In this document: piece by piece, positions 1-8,469 of the stretch | Numbering within the stretch: position 1 is the first letter of the stretch | Layout of the letters: each line of letters starts with the position of its first letter | Translations under genes and position numbers: made by a program | The notes under the pieces: generated by a model | The model's database searches: none | The model's input: only the letters and a program-made list of their open reading frames with translations | What the model was told of the DNA's origin: nothing | NCBI RefSeq assembly: GCF_014268455.2 | Contig: NZ_CP077085.1 | Coordinates: 2,521,001-2,585,000, forward strand | From: Pseudomonas shahriarae | GTDB taxonomy: Bacteria > Pseudomonadota > Gammaproteobacteria > Pseudomonadales > Pseudomonadaceae | Direction: 5' to 3' | Length of the DNA stretch: 64,000 nt

Positions 1-639
1 CGCACCTCGGCCACCTCGGCGTTGATGGCCAGGGCCGCCTGCCCGAATGCCCGCAGTGCCCTGGTCGTCGGTACCGGCGTGCAGGGGCAGGTGGCGTTGC
101 CCATGTTGCTCGCGGCCATGCCGGACCTGGAGCGTTTGTATGTCTACGGGCACTACGCTGAAGGCCTGCGCGCGGTGCAAGACACCCTGCACAAACACTA
201 CCCGCTGCGCGATGTGGTGGTGGTCGATGACCTGCCGGCGGCGGCTGGCGAGGCCGATATCATCCTTGGCGTCGCCGGGCTTTCGGCGCGCCAGCAAGTG
301 CAGCGGGCCTGGCTCAAGCCCGGCGCCGTGGCGGTGCTGGTGGGTTATGGGATTGATGCCGACGTGTTGCATGGCGCCGACTACCGCATTGCTACCGACA
401 CCGCGCAGATGCAAGTCACCAGCGCCGACCTGGCGGCCGCCGACGGCAGCCTGCCCGCGGTGGACGCCGAGCTGCCGGACATCCTCCTGGGCCTGGCACC
501 CGCACGCCGCCATCCCGACGATGTGGTGTTCGCCTACAACAGCGGCATGGTGGTGACCGACGTCGCCCTCGGGCGCTTGATGGCCGACCGCGCCCTGACG
601 CAGAACCGTGGGCAGAGGGTCCAACTATGGTCGGCCTGA
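1..639 (+). CDS. ornithine cyclodeaminase / mu-crystallin family protein (5' partial)
   Basis: The reading frame is open from the first base, so the start lies upstream; about 212 C-terminal residues are present, against roughly 330 for a full family member. The segment RTSATSAL followed by ALVVGTGVQGQ is the NAD(P)-binding Rossmann start typical of ornithine cyclodeaminase, SbnB and related dehydrogenases. The stop overlaps the start of the MATE gene by 13 bases, suggesting coupling. With the cysteine synthase-like gene at 3192 it recalls the SbnA/SbnB pair, which makes L-2,3-diaminopropionate from O-phosphoserine and glutamate. The family call is firm; the substrate is inferred only from context. 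Confidence 0.85.
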   Translation, partial: RTSATSALMARAACPNARSALVVGTGVQGQVALPMLLAAMPDLERLYVYGHYAEGLRAVQDTLHKHYPLRDVVVVDDLPAAAGEADIILGVAGLSARQQVQRAWLKPGAVAVLVGYGIDADVLHGADYRIATDTAQMQVTSADLAAADGSLPAVDAELPDILLGLAPARRHPDDVVFAYNSGMVVTDVALGRLMADRALTQNRGQRVQLWSA

Positions 640-2018
640 CTGCCGCACAACCCGGCGCCTGGCGCGCCGACAGCCGGGCTCTGCTGTTGCTGGCGCTGCC
701 CCTGATCCTGACCAACCTGGCCTATGTGGCCCTGACCACCATCGACATCGTGGTGCTCGGCATGCTGGGTGCCAAGGAGCTGGCAGCCGGTGGCCTGGCC
801 ATCGCGCTGTTCAACCAGTTGCGCACCACCGGCACCGGGCTGGTCACCGGCGTCAGCAACCTGGTGGCCCAGGCCAATGCCCGGGGCGATGAAGCCCAGG
901 TGCGGGCGTTGCTGGTGGCGGGGCTGTTCTGGGCGACCGTCAGCGGCCTGGTGTTTATGGCAGTGTTGCTGGGGTTGCGCCAGCCGCTGACCTGGCTGGG
1001 CCAGGATGCCAGCGTGGTGGCCAATGCCATGGACTTCCTGCTGATCATTGCTCCCGGCCTGCTGCCTTGCCTGTGGTTCCAGGCGCTGCGCCACTTTACC
1101 GTGGGCCTGAAATTCCCCGGGCCGTTGCTGGCGATCACCCTGGTGTCGATCTTCCTCACGGCGGCGCTCAACTACGTGCTGGTGTTCGGCAAGTTCGGCG
1201 TCCCGGCCTATGGGCTGGCGGGGGTGGCAATCACCAGCGCCGTGGTGTTCCTGCTGTCGTTCCTGATGTTTTTCGCGGTGGTACTGACCCATCGGCGCCT
1301 GGCCGGTTATTTCAAGCTGGCGCACTTGCGCTTTTCGCCGGCGGCGATCAAGGCCGTGTGGAAGCTCGGGCTGCCGATTGCCGGGACCTATGCCAGCGAG
1401 GCCGGGTTCTTCAGCGTACTGACCCTGCTGATCGGCACCCTGGGTATGGAGGCGCTGGCGGCGCAGACCGTGCTTAACCAGATCATCTACATCGTGTTCA
1501 TGTTCTCTGCGGGCATCTCCCATGCCGCCTCGATCCATATCAGCGAGGCCTGCGGCACCGGGCAGTATCAGCGCGCGCGGCAACTGGGGCGCCTGGGCCT
1601 GGGCCTTGGGGTGCTGGTCATGCTGCTGTTTGCCATTCCTTACGCGTTGCTACCCGAACAGGTCATCGGCCTGTTTATCAGCACCGAGCACGCCAACAAC
1701 CTGGATGCGGTGCGCCTGGCCACCACCGGTTTGTTGATTGCCATCGTCCTGCAGGTGTTCGACGCCAGCCAGAACATCGGCAACGGCATCCTGCGCGGCA
1801 TCGGCGATACGGCGGGACCGCTGCGCATTTCCCTGTTCGGCTACTGGCTGGTGGGGCTGCCCGCTGCCTGGCTGCTGGGCATCGTCAGTCCTTACGGGAT
1901 CTTCGGCGTGTGGGCCGGATTGGCGATAGGCCTGGCGGCTACCGCGTTGCTGCTGATTGTCTCGTTTGAACGGCAACTCAAGGCGCTGGACCGCGCGGGC
2001 GCCGTCGCACTGTCATAA
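627..2018 (+). CDS. MATE family efflux transporter
   Basis: 463-residue integral membrane protein with about twelve hydrophobic segments in two similar halves, as in NorM/DinF-type multidrug and toxin extrusion exporters, which use a Na+ or H+ gradient at the inner membrane. The early segment ALPLILTNLAYVALTTID is the typical first MATE helix. The ATG at 627 overlaps the end of the cyclodeaminase-like gene, and an aminotransferase follows after 14 bases, so the genes form one operon. In this setting the protein probably exports the product of the neighbouring PLP enzymes. That role is inference; the family is clear. Confidence 0.9.
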   Translation: MVGLTAAQPGAWRADSRALLLLALPLILTNLAYVALTTIDIVVLGMLGAKELAAGGLAIALFNQLRTTGTGLVTGVSNLVAQANARGDEAQVRALLVAGLFWATVSGLVFMAVLLGLRQPLTWLGQDASVVANAMDFLLIIAPGLLPCLWFQALRHFTVGLKFPGPLLAITLVSIFLTAALNYVLVFGKFGVPAYGLAGVAITSAVVFLLSFLMFFAVVLTHRRLAGYFKLAHLRFSPAAIKAVWKLGLPIAGTYASEAGFFSVLTLLIGTLGMEALAAQTVLNQIIYIVFMFSAGISHAASIHISEACGTGQYQRARQLGRLGLGLGVLVMLLFAIPYALLPEQVIGLFISTEHANNLDAVRLATTGLLIAIVLQVFDASQNIGNGILRGIGDTAGPLRISLFGYWLVGLPAAWLLGIVSPYGIFGVWAGLAIGLAATALLLIVSFERQLKALDRAGAVALS

Positions 2019-2032
2019 CAAGGAGGTGTTCC

Positions 2033-3154
2033 ATGCATCAAGACGACCCTGCACACCGCGTCGAGGCGTTGGTGCGCCCCAGCGTGCGACGTTTGCCCCT
2101 GTACGACCCGGGCGCCGATCCACATCAGCTCGGTACGCCGACGGTGATCAAGCTGTCCAACTGCGAAAACCCGCTGGGCATGTCGCCGGCTGCTGCGGCG
2201 ATGCTGGCGCATCATGGCGGGGCAGGGCTGGAACGCTACCCCGACCCCAGTGGCCGGGCCCTGCGGCAGCTGATCGGCGGCCAGTTGGATGTGGACCCGG
2301 CGCGGGTCATCCTCGGCAACGGCTCGGAAAATATCCTCGAACTGTTGTGCCTGGCGCTGCTCGATCCCGAGGACCGGGTGGTGACCCAGCAGCCCTGTTT
2401 CAGCCTGCATGAAAGCCTGCCATTGATGATGGGCGCGACGGTGGACAAGGTGCCGCTCAACCCGGATTTCAGCGTTAACCTGCAGGCCTGGGCCACGGCC
2501 CTCGAGCAACCGGCGAAGCTGTTGATGCTGAGCACCCCCTGCAATCCGGTGGGCACGGCGCTGTCCAGCGCTGAACTGACGGCGCTGGTCGCCGCCGCTC
2601 ACCCCGACACCTTGTTGGTGATCGACGAGGCGTATTTTGAATTCGTCGAGGACGCGGCTGACGCCCTGGCGATCCTCGACGCGCAGTCGCGGCCGTGGAT
2701 CATCCTGCGCACGTTCTCCAAGGCGTATGGGTTGGCGGGGCTGCGGATCGGCTATGGCATCGCTTCGCACCGCAGCCTGATTGATGCGCTGCACCGGGTG
2801 CGCACGCCGTACAACGTCAATCAACCGGCCCAGGAGGCCGCCAAGGCCGCCTGGCTGGACCCGCAACACGTGATTCGCAGCCGCGAATTCGTCGCCATCG
2901 AACGCCAACGCCTGACCCAGGGGTTGCAGGCTGCGGGTTTTCGCGTGGCGCCGTCCCAGGCCAATTTCCTGTTTATCGACACCGCTTGCAACGCCCTGGA
3001 GGTGGTCGACGAATTGCTCAAGGACGGGATCATCGTCAAGGCCTGGCGCGAGCCGGGATACACCAGTTTTATCCGCGTGTCCCTGGGCCTGGCCCAGCAA
3101 AACCAGGCGTTTCTCGCCAGCCTGCAACGCGCCGTCGCGACCCTGGCCGGGTAA
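2033..3154 (+). CDS. HisC-like pyridoxal phosphate aminotransferase (class I/II)
   Basis: 373 residues, the length of histidinol-phosphate aminotransferases. N-terminal IKLSNCENPLGMSP matches the LxxNENPxGxSP substrate loop of HisC. RTFSKAYGLAGLRIGYG carries the PLP-binding lysine, and VIDEAYFEF holds the aspartate that contacts the pyridine ring. Aggagg sits just before the ATG at 2033. It is not in a his operon but lies between a MATE exporter and a cysteine synthase-like gene, so it probably transaminates a precursor or product of a specialised amino acid pathway. Some cluster members of this type act on phosphonates or other amino acids; the sequence does not settle this. Confidence 0.88.
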   Translation: MHQDDPAHRVEALVRPSVRRLPLYDPGADPHQLGTPTVIKLSNCENPLGMSPAAAAMLAHHGGAGLERYPDPSGRALRQLIGGQLDVDPARVILGNGSENILELLCLALLDPEDRVVTQQPCFSLHESLPLMMGATVDKVPLNPDFSVNLQAWATALEQPAKLLMLSTPCNPVGTALSSAELTALVAAAHPDTLLVIDEAYFEFVEDAADALAILDAQSRPWIILRTFSKAYGLAGLRIGYGIASHRSLIDALHRVRTPYNVNQPAQEAAKAAWLDPQHVIRSREFVAIERQRLTQGLQAAGFRVAPSQANFLFIDTACNALEVVDELLKDGIIVKAWREPGYTSFIRVSLGLAQQNQAFLASLQRAVATLAG

Positions 3155-3191
3155 GCGCCGCGCCGGTTTTTCATACTGCCCAGAGGTTGTC

Positions 3192-4202
3192 ATGATCAAG
3201 ACTTGCCTGTCCGAACTGATCGGCGATACACCGCTGCTCAAATTGTGCGTCACTGAAAACGGCAGCTGCGTGCTGCTCAAGCTGGAACAATTCAACCCCA
3301 CCGGCACCGCCAAGATCCGCATGGCCCGGCAGATGCTCGACGAGGCGCAGGCCTCGGGGCAGCTCAAGCCGGGTGGGCGGATTGTCGAGTCGACCTCGGG
3401 CAACACCGGATTGGGCCTGGCGCTGCTGGCCGCCGAGCGCGGCTACCGCTTCACTGCCGTGGTCGACGAACACGCCAGCCCCGACAAACTGCGGGCGATG
3501 CAGGCTTTTGGTGCGCAGTTGGTGCGGGTCGGCGACCCCGGTGGCGGGCTGTCCACCGCCGACCGCGATGCTACCGCCGAGCGTATTGCCACGGAGCAGG
3601 GCGCCTACTGGACCCGCCAGCACCACAACCCGGCCAATGCCAATGGCTACACGCAGCTGGCAGCGGAATTGCGCGCAGTGCTGGGCGATGAAATCCACTA
3701 CCTGGTGGGCGCCGTGGGCACCGGCGGCTCGTTATGCGGCACTGCGCGTGCCTTGAAACGCGATGCCCATGGCCTGCAGGTGATCGGCGTCGAACCCTGC
3801 GGCTCGGTGATCTTTGGCGGCCCCGGTGCGCCGTATCATCAGTCCGGCACCGGCACCCCGGAGGGCGCAGAAATCGGCGCCGTGGTCGACTACGCGTTGA
3901 TCGACAAAGGCCTGACTGTCAGCGACGCCCAGGCCTTCGAAACCGCGCGCTACCTGGCGCGGCATTACGGTCTGCTGCTCGGCGGCTCGGCCGGCGGGGT
4001 GATCTACCAGGCCCTTCGCGAGGCCTGGCATGCCCCGGCCCACAGCGTGATCGTGGCACTGGTGTGCGATGGCGGCGAAAAATACCTCGACACGGTGTTC
4101 AACGACCAATGGATGGCGGATCGGCAACTGCTGGCGCCCCAGGTTCATCGTGAACTCGAGCAATGGTTGAGCGCGCTGCCCCAGGTCAAACAGCAAGCCT
4201 AG
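3192..4202 (+). CDS. cysteine synthase-like PLP enzyme (SbnA/CysK family)
   Basis: 336 residues of fold type II PLP enzyme. LIGDTPLLKL is the family start. FNPTGTAKIR contains the Schiff-base lysine, STSGNTGLGLA is the substrate loop, and GAVGTGGSLCG is the glycine-rich phosphate loop. The usual GGSVKDR around the lysine is altered to TGTAKIR, so it is unlikely to be housekeeping CysK or CysM. Together with the cyclodeaminase-like gene at the window start it resembles SbnA plus SbnB, which make L-2,3-diaminopropionate. Another beta-replacement reaction on serine or phosphoserine remains possible. Confidence 0.87.
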   Translation: MIKTCLSELIGDTPLLKLCVTENGSCVLLKLEQFNPTGTAKIRMARQMLDEAQASGQLKPGGRIVESTSGNTGLGLALLAAERGYRFTAVVDEHASPDKLRAMQAFGAQLVRVGDPGGGLSTADRDATAERIATEQGAYWTRQHHNPANANGYTQLAAELRAVLGDEIHYLVGAVGTGGSLCGTARALKRDAHGLQVIGVEPCGSVIFGGPGAPYHQSGTGTPEGAEIGAVVDYALIDKGLTVSDAQAFETARYLARHYGLLLGGSAGGVIYQALREAWHAPAHSVIVALVCDGGEKYLDTVFNDQWMADRQLLAPQVHRELEQWLSALPQVKQQA

Positions 4203-4261
4203 CGGCTTGCCTGGGGCGCCGGCCTTCGCTACTGTGGCGCCCCGCCTGCGTGAGCCCCGCC

Positions 4262-4768
4262 ATGAGTGACACCACTGTCGAACTGATCCAGACCGGCCCT
4301 GAACAGGCCGAACTGATCTGCAACCTCTACCAGTTTTATGCCTATGAATCCTCCGATTGGGAGCAGGAAGACGTCGAGCAGGACGGCCGTTTCTATATCC
4401 ACGAGGAACACCTGGCGCGCTACTGGCAAGAGCCGCAATGGAGCGCCAATCTGCTGCTGGTGGACGGTTACATTGCCGGTTTCCTGCTGATCGAGCGCAG
4501 CGAACTGCCGGGGATCAATGCCCTGGAACTGGCTGACCTGTTTATCTTGAAACGCTATCGGCGCAAGGGCATAGGCCGCGCCCTGGCCACCCAGGTGTTG
4601 ACCAGCGGCGAGGCGGACTGGCTGGTGCGGTTCTATGACCAGGACGAAGCGTCCCAGGCGTTCTGGCGCAGCGTATTGGACAACCTGCCGCGGCCGGTGC
4701 AGGCCATTGAGCTGGATGACGAGCCGCAGTTGCTGAGCTTTTTGGTGACCCGGGCGGTTGTTCACTGA
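4262..4768 (+). CDS. GNAT family N-acetyltransferase
   Basis: 168 residues from the ATG at 4262; an upstream in-frame start at 4163 would overlap the previous gene by 40 bases and is less likely. The acetyl-CoA pyrophosphate loop RRKGIGRALA is clear, preceded by the beta strand LADLFILKRY, as in GNAT acetyltransferases. It ends the PLP-enzyme cluster and is 59 bases from the cysteine synthase-like stop. It may acetylate the cluster product for modification or self-protection. No substrate can be read from the sequence. Confidence 0.85.
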   Translation: MSDTTVELIQTGPEQAELICNLYQFYAYESSDWEQEDVEQDGRFYIHEEHLARYWQEPQWSANLLLVDGYIAGFLLIERSELPGINALELADLFILKRYRRKGIGRALATQVLTSGEADWLVRFYDQDEASQAFWRSVLDNLPRPVQAIELDDEPQLLSFLVTRAVVH

Positions 4769-4788
4769 CGTAATCCGTGCGGACTCGT

Positions 4789-4875
4789 GTGGGAGCGGGC
4801 TTGCCCGCGATAGCGGTGTATCAGTGGATGTGTTCGGTACTGACCCACCGCTATCGCGGGCAAGCCCGCTCCCAC
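4789..4875. repeat. REPIN (inverted REP pair)
   Basis: gtgggagcgggcttgcccgc at the left is matched in reverse complement at the right end, with about 45 bases between. This is the bipartite REP hairpin common between Pseudomonas genes and mobilised by RAYT transposases. It separates the GNAT gene from the alcohol dehydrogenase and may also end transcription. Confidence 0.9.
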
Positions 4876-4981
4876 AGAGGGTATGTGTTTGTTTGAATTA
4901 CCGCTGATTTACGTGGGTTGAACGGTTGGGCGACTATGCTGGTCAACTGACCTTCAATGTCGACGCAAAGAGGTGACCGCA

Positions 4982-6049
4982 ATGGCCAAGACTTACAGCT
5001 ACGCCGCCCGTGACGCCAAGGACGCCCTCAAACCCTTTACCTTCGAGCGCCGCGCCCCCGGGGCCGACGATGTTCAAATCGACATCCTCTACTGCGGAGT
5101 GTGCCACTCCGACCTGCACACGGCGCGCAATGAGTGGAACAACACCCTCTACCCATCGGTGCCGGGCCATGAAATCGTCGGCCGGGTGACGGCGGTGGGG
5201 GCCAATGTCAGCCGCTTCAAGGTCGGTGACCTGGCCGGCGTCGGCTGCATGGTCGACAGCTGCCAGCACTGCGCATCCTGCGCCGAGGGCGAGGAGCAGT
5301 ACTGCGAGAACGGCTTTACCGGCACTTACAACGGCCCGGTGTTTGGCGGTGAAAACACCTTTGGCGGCTATTCCGACAATATCGTGGTCAAGGAGAAGTT
5401 CGTCCTGCGCATTTCCCACGATGAGGCGCAATTGGCGGCCGTGGCGCCGCTGCTGTGTGCCGGGATCACCACCTACTCGCCGCTGCACCATTGGAAGGTC
5501 GGCCCTGGACAGAAGGTCGGCGTGGTCGGCCTCGGCGGCCTGGGCCATATGGCGGTGAAAATCGCCCATGCCATGGGCGCCCATGTGGTGTTGTTCACCA
5601 CCTCGCCGAACAAACGCGAAGACGGCCTGCGCCTGGGGGCTGACGAGGTGGTGGTGTCGAAGAACCCGGACGAAATGGCCAAGGTCGCCAATAGCCTGGA
5701 TTTCATCCTCAACACCGTGGCCGCGCCCCATGACCTGGACGCGTTCCTCAACCTGCTCAAGCGCGACGGCACCATGACCCTGGTGGGCGCGCCAGACAGC
5801 CCGCACCCGTCGCCTTCGGTGTTCAACCTGATCTTCAAACGCCGCAGCCTGGCGGGGTCATTGATTGGTGGCATCCAGGAGACCCAGGACATGCTGGACT
5901 TCTGCGCCCGGCACGGGATCGTCTCGGAGATCGAGATGATTGATATCCAGGGCATCAACGAATCCTACGAGCGCATGCTCAAGGGCGATGTGAAGTACCG
6001 TTTTGTGATCGACATGGACAGCCTCAAGCGCGAGATCCAGGCGGCCTGA
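4982..6049 (+). CDS. NAD(P)-dependent zinc alcohol dehydrogenase, YahK/CAD-like
   Basis: 355 residues. CGVCHSDLH (C41) and GHE (H63, E64) are the catalytic zinc site; C94, C97, C100 and C108 form the structural zinc lobe. VGLGGLGHMAVK is the nucleotide-binding loop. The closest family I recognise is the YahK/AdhC aldehyde reductase group, which reduces aldehydes with NADPH. The ATG at 4982 is chosen because agagg lies about eight bases upstream; the GTG at 4973 is too close to that site. It stands alone between a REPIN and a palindromic repeat. Confidence 0.92.
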   Translation: MAKTYSYAARDAKDALKPFTFERRAPGADDVQIDILYCGVCHSDLHTARNEWNNTLYPSVPGHEIVGRVTAVGANVSRFKVGDLAGVGCMVDSCQHCASCAEGEEQYCENGFTGTYNGPVFGGENTFGGYSDNIVVKEKFVLRISHDEAQLAAVAPLLCAGITTYSPLHHWKVGPGQKVGVVGLGGLGHMAVKIAHAMGAHVVLFTTSPNKREDGLRLGADEVVVSKNPDEMAKVANSLDFILNTVAAPHDLDAFLNLLKRDGTMTLVGAPDSPHPSPSVFNLIFKRRSLAGSLIGGIQETQDMLDFCARHGIVSEIEMIDIQGINESYERMLKGDVKYRFVIDMDSLKREIQAA

Positions 6050-6226
6050 CCTTAATCTGGCGGTGGGCGCTGGGTTGTTTGTGATGGTCATGAGTCTTTA
6101 CGCAGCGCTCTTTTTGGGTTGTTGGGGTTGTGTACATATCCGTTGTTGCGGTTATGGCGGCTATTGGTTCCGCCCTTACGGCGGGTCACTTTCGAAGAGC
6201 GCGAAAGTAAGCAAAGCGCTCTTGCC

Positions 6227-7529
6227 GGTATGACTCACCCACATGGGTTACAAATCAGTTCACGCACATAGGTAACAGTTATTAACTGGCAGGGTCGATT
6301 TTGTGAGGATCTGACCATGCCCTGGGAAGAGCTGAAACCTATGGACCTCAAAGTGATGTTCATCGCCGCCTATTTGGCTGAAAGAGATACCTTTAGCCAG
6401 CTGTGCCGCGACTACCAGGTCAGTCGAAAGACTGGCTACAAATGGGTCGAACGGTACGAGGCTGAAGGACCCAGAGGGCTCGAAGAACGTAGCCGGTGCC
6501 GGCACAATCAAACCTATGTTGTGCCTCTTGCTATCAGGCAAGCAATTATCGAGCTTCGTTCTATCGGGGAGACTATTCCCGGGCCGAAGAAGATTCAGAA
6601 CGACTTGCGCCAGCGTTTTCCCGGGCAGGATCCACCCTCGAAAACCACCATTTACAACATCCTCAAGGCCGCTGATCTGATTGCACCTCGACGTGTGCGT
6701 CAGCGCGTGGCTGTCTATCCAAAGCCCCTGTGCAAGGTAGAAACCCCAAATCAGCTCTTTAGCGCTGACTACAAGGGGCAGTTTCTGACAGGGGCCGGAG
6801 TGTGGTGTTATCCGCTGACGATCATGGACCATGCCAGCCGCTTTCTACTGGCCTGCCAGGGCATGCGCAATACCAACTTCAAAGAAACCCAACAAACCTT
6901 CGAGCGTGTTTTTCGCGAGTATGGCTTGCCTGAACGTATTCGGACCGACAACGGCATACCGTTTGCCAGCACGGGCCGTGCAGGGTTATCACAGCTGTCG
7001 ATCTGGTGGCTGCGGTTGGGGATTATCCCTGAGCGAATTGAGCCCGGCCGCCCAGATCAGAATGGGCGCCATGAAAGGATGCACCGAACCCTGAAAAGCA
7101 CTTTGCCCCAACCAGCGGCGATTGCTTGGGAAGCTCAGCAGAAACACTTTGATCGCTTTATGCAGCACTATAATCATGAGCGAGGGCACGAGGCGCTTGG
7201 CCAGAAAACACCAGCCTCATGTTATTTGCCCTCACCCCGCGCTTACCCGGAAAAGCTGCCTGAAATGGGGTATGCGAGCCACGTGGAGTGTTACCTGGCT
7301 GATAGTAATGGAATCATCAATCGAGCAGGTCTTAGGATCTACATAGGCAATCTGCTCAAGCATCAGACCATTGGAATGGAGCTAATTCGAGATGATGTCT
7401 GGGAGGTGATCTTCGGGCCTGTGATCCTAGGCCGTGTCGATGCTAGAGACGCAAAGAACGGGTATGTTTCAATCAAAGTGTCACCTATGTGAATGCACTT
7501 TTTTGTAACCTATGTGGTTGTCCCGTACA
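6227..7529 (+). mobile_element. IS481-type insertion sequence, 1303 bp
   Basis: The ends are imperfect inverted repeats of about 45 bases, sharing the inner block ccacat(g/a)ggttacaaa and a second cacataggtnac. The left end reads ggtatgactcac and the right end, inverted, tgtacgggacaac. TGCC flanks both sides (6223-6226 and 7530-7533). The uninterrupted sequence cttgccccacc is present in the other two copies of the host repeat (near 40640 and 48280), so the insertion site and the 4-bp target duplication are fixed by comparison. One transposase gene fills the element. Confidence 0.9.
6317..7492 (+). CDS. IS481 family transposase
   Basis: 391 residues. An N-terminal helix-turn-helix (residues about 15-50, including YQVSRKTGYKWVERYE) is followed by an rve-type integrase core. 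The DDE acidic residues are visible in FSADYKGQF, RTDNGIPFAS and NGRHERMHRTLK. Gaggat lies eight bases before the ATG. The frame is intact over the usual family length, so the element may still be active. It reads through most of the IS between its terminal repeats. Confidence 0.93.
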   Translation: MPWEELKPMDLKVMFIAAYLAERDTFSQLCRDYQVSRKTGYKWVERYEAEGPRGLEERSRCRHNQTYVVPLAIRQAIIELRSIGETIPGPKKIQNDLRQRFPGQDPPSKTTIYNILKAADLIAPRRVRQRVAVYPKPLCKVETPNQLFSADYKGQFLTGAGVWCYPLTIMDHASRFLLACQGMRNTNFKETQQTFERVFREYGLPERIRTDNGIPFASTGRAGLSQLSIWWLRLGIIPERIEPGRPDQNGRHERMHRTLKSTLPQPAAIAWEAQQKHFDRFMQHYNHERGHEALGQKTPASCYLPSPRAYPEKLPEMGYASHVECYLADSNGIINRAGLRIYIGNLLKHQTIGMELIRDDVWEVIFGPVILGRVDARDAKNGYVSIKVSPM

Positions 7530-8198
7530 TGCCCCACCACTCGGCACCTCGCCTAGGCTCGGTGTGCCCGTCATCCGACATTGATTTGGGGGGCCGCCGC
7601 GATGGGCCATCCATGGCCCAGCGCGGCTAAACCGGCGTCCTGCCGGTTTACCCCCCAAATCAATATCGGATGACGGCCAGCGTGGTTTAACGGGGCGCCT
7701 CAGATCAAAAGCAAAGCGAGGCGGCCTGACAGCCGACCTGATCGTCGAAGCGTGCGCATATACCTGTGGGAGCTGGCTTGCTGTTGCTCTGCTGTTGCTC
7801 TGCTTTTGATCTTAGGCGCCCCGTTAAACCACGATGGCCGCAGGCAGGTATTGCGCAGTGGGCACCCCGGCATGGATGCCGGGGTAGCCGCGACACGGCC
7901 ATGGATGGCCGATCGCGGCGGGCCCACGGAGCAATGCCTGACTGCGGGCATGCCGAGCCTAGGCGAGGCACCGAGTGGTGGGGCAAGAGCGTTTTGCTTA
8001 CTTTGGCGCTTCTCCAAAGTGAGCCGCCGTAAGGGCGGAACCCTAAGTGGCCGTAACCGCAGCAACGGATATGTACAAAACCCCAGAAAAGAGCTGTGTA
8101 GATACCTATGCCGCGATGGCGGTGTATCAGTCGCCGTATGTATCGGACAACCCAGCGCAATCGCCGGCAAACCAGCCCCTACAAGGTTTTTTGGCCCA

Positions 8199-8468
8199 TC
8201 AGCGGGTGGTGTAGGGCAACAGAAACACCACGCCAAGCCCAGCCAGCGAAATCAAGCCGAACCACGCCACCGGCCCCATGGCCCAGCCCCACCCCAGTAC
8301 GCTGACGGCAAAACTCGCCGCCAGCATCCCCCAGCCCAGCACTCGCAGGCCACGTCGTAGCACCGGCGAGGGCAGGCGCTGCATAAGTTGTTTGTAATGG
8401 CGCTCCAAGCCCAGGCACAACCCCGCCATCCCTGCGCAGGCCAGCAACAACGCGCCTATCAACGCCAT
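8199..8468 (-). CDS. DUF3325 domain-containing small membrane protein
   Basis: 89 residues with three hydrophobic stretches, matching the small DUF3325 proteins found after PepSY genes beside ferric siderophore receptors in Pseudomonas. It is the last gene of a minus-strand set (10292 to 8199), one base from the PepSY stop. The role is unknown, though the association with iron uptake is a known family context. An inner-membrane location is expected. Confidence 0.8.
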   Translation of the reverse strand: MALIGALLLACAGMAGLCLGLERHYKQLMQRLPSPVLRRGLRVLGWGMLAASFAVSVLGWGWAMGPVAWFGLISLAGLGVVFLLPYTTR

Positions 8469-8469
8469 C

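Larger units (their letters stand above)
6083..8112. repeat. Large palindromic intergenic element, copy 1, interrupted by an IS
   Basis: Degenerate left end near 6083, right end gtgtagatacctatgcc at about 8112. Removing the IS at 6227-7529 and one TGCC leaves an element of roughly 0.72 kb. The left arm (6120-6226 plus 7534-7560) is the reverse complement, with divergence, of the right arm (7955-8085); both contain gtacatatccgttg or its complement. Two three-way-junction hairpins lie inside: X at 7569-7675 and Y at 7839-7946. The central REPIN is reduced to its first half near 7771. Orientation is the same as copy 2 (40500). Open frames inside are by-products of the palindrome. Between the IS end and 8198 I see no gene. 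Confidence 0.85.

Noticed and set aside
534..1583. 349-residue minus-strand frame opposite the MATE gene
   Set aside because: Shadow of a well-supported transporter gene; Gln/His-rich composition is typical of antisense frames in GC-rich DNA.
7700..8360. Overlapping open frames of 150-200 residues on both strands within the palindromic element, repeated at 40369-41584 and 48085-49096
   Set aside because: They are mirror images of each other caused by the inverted arms, have no ribosome sites, and change frame between copies; the conserved feature is base pairing, not protein.
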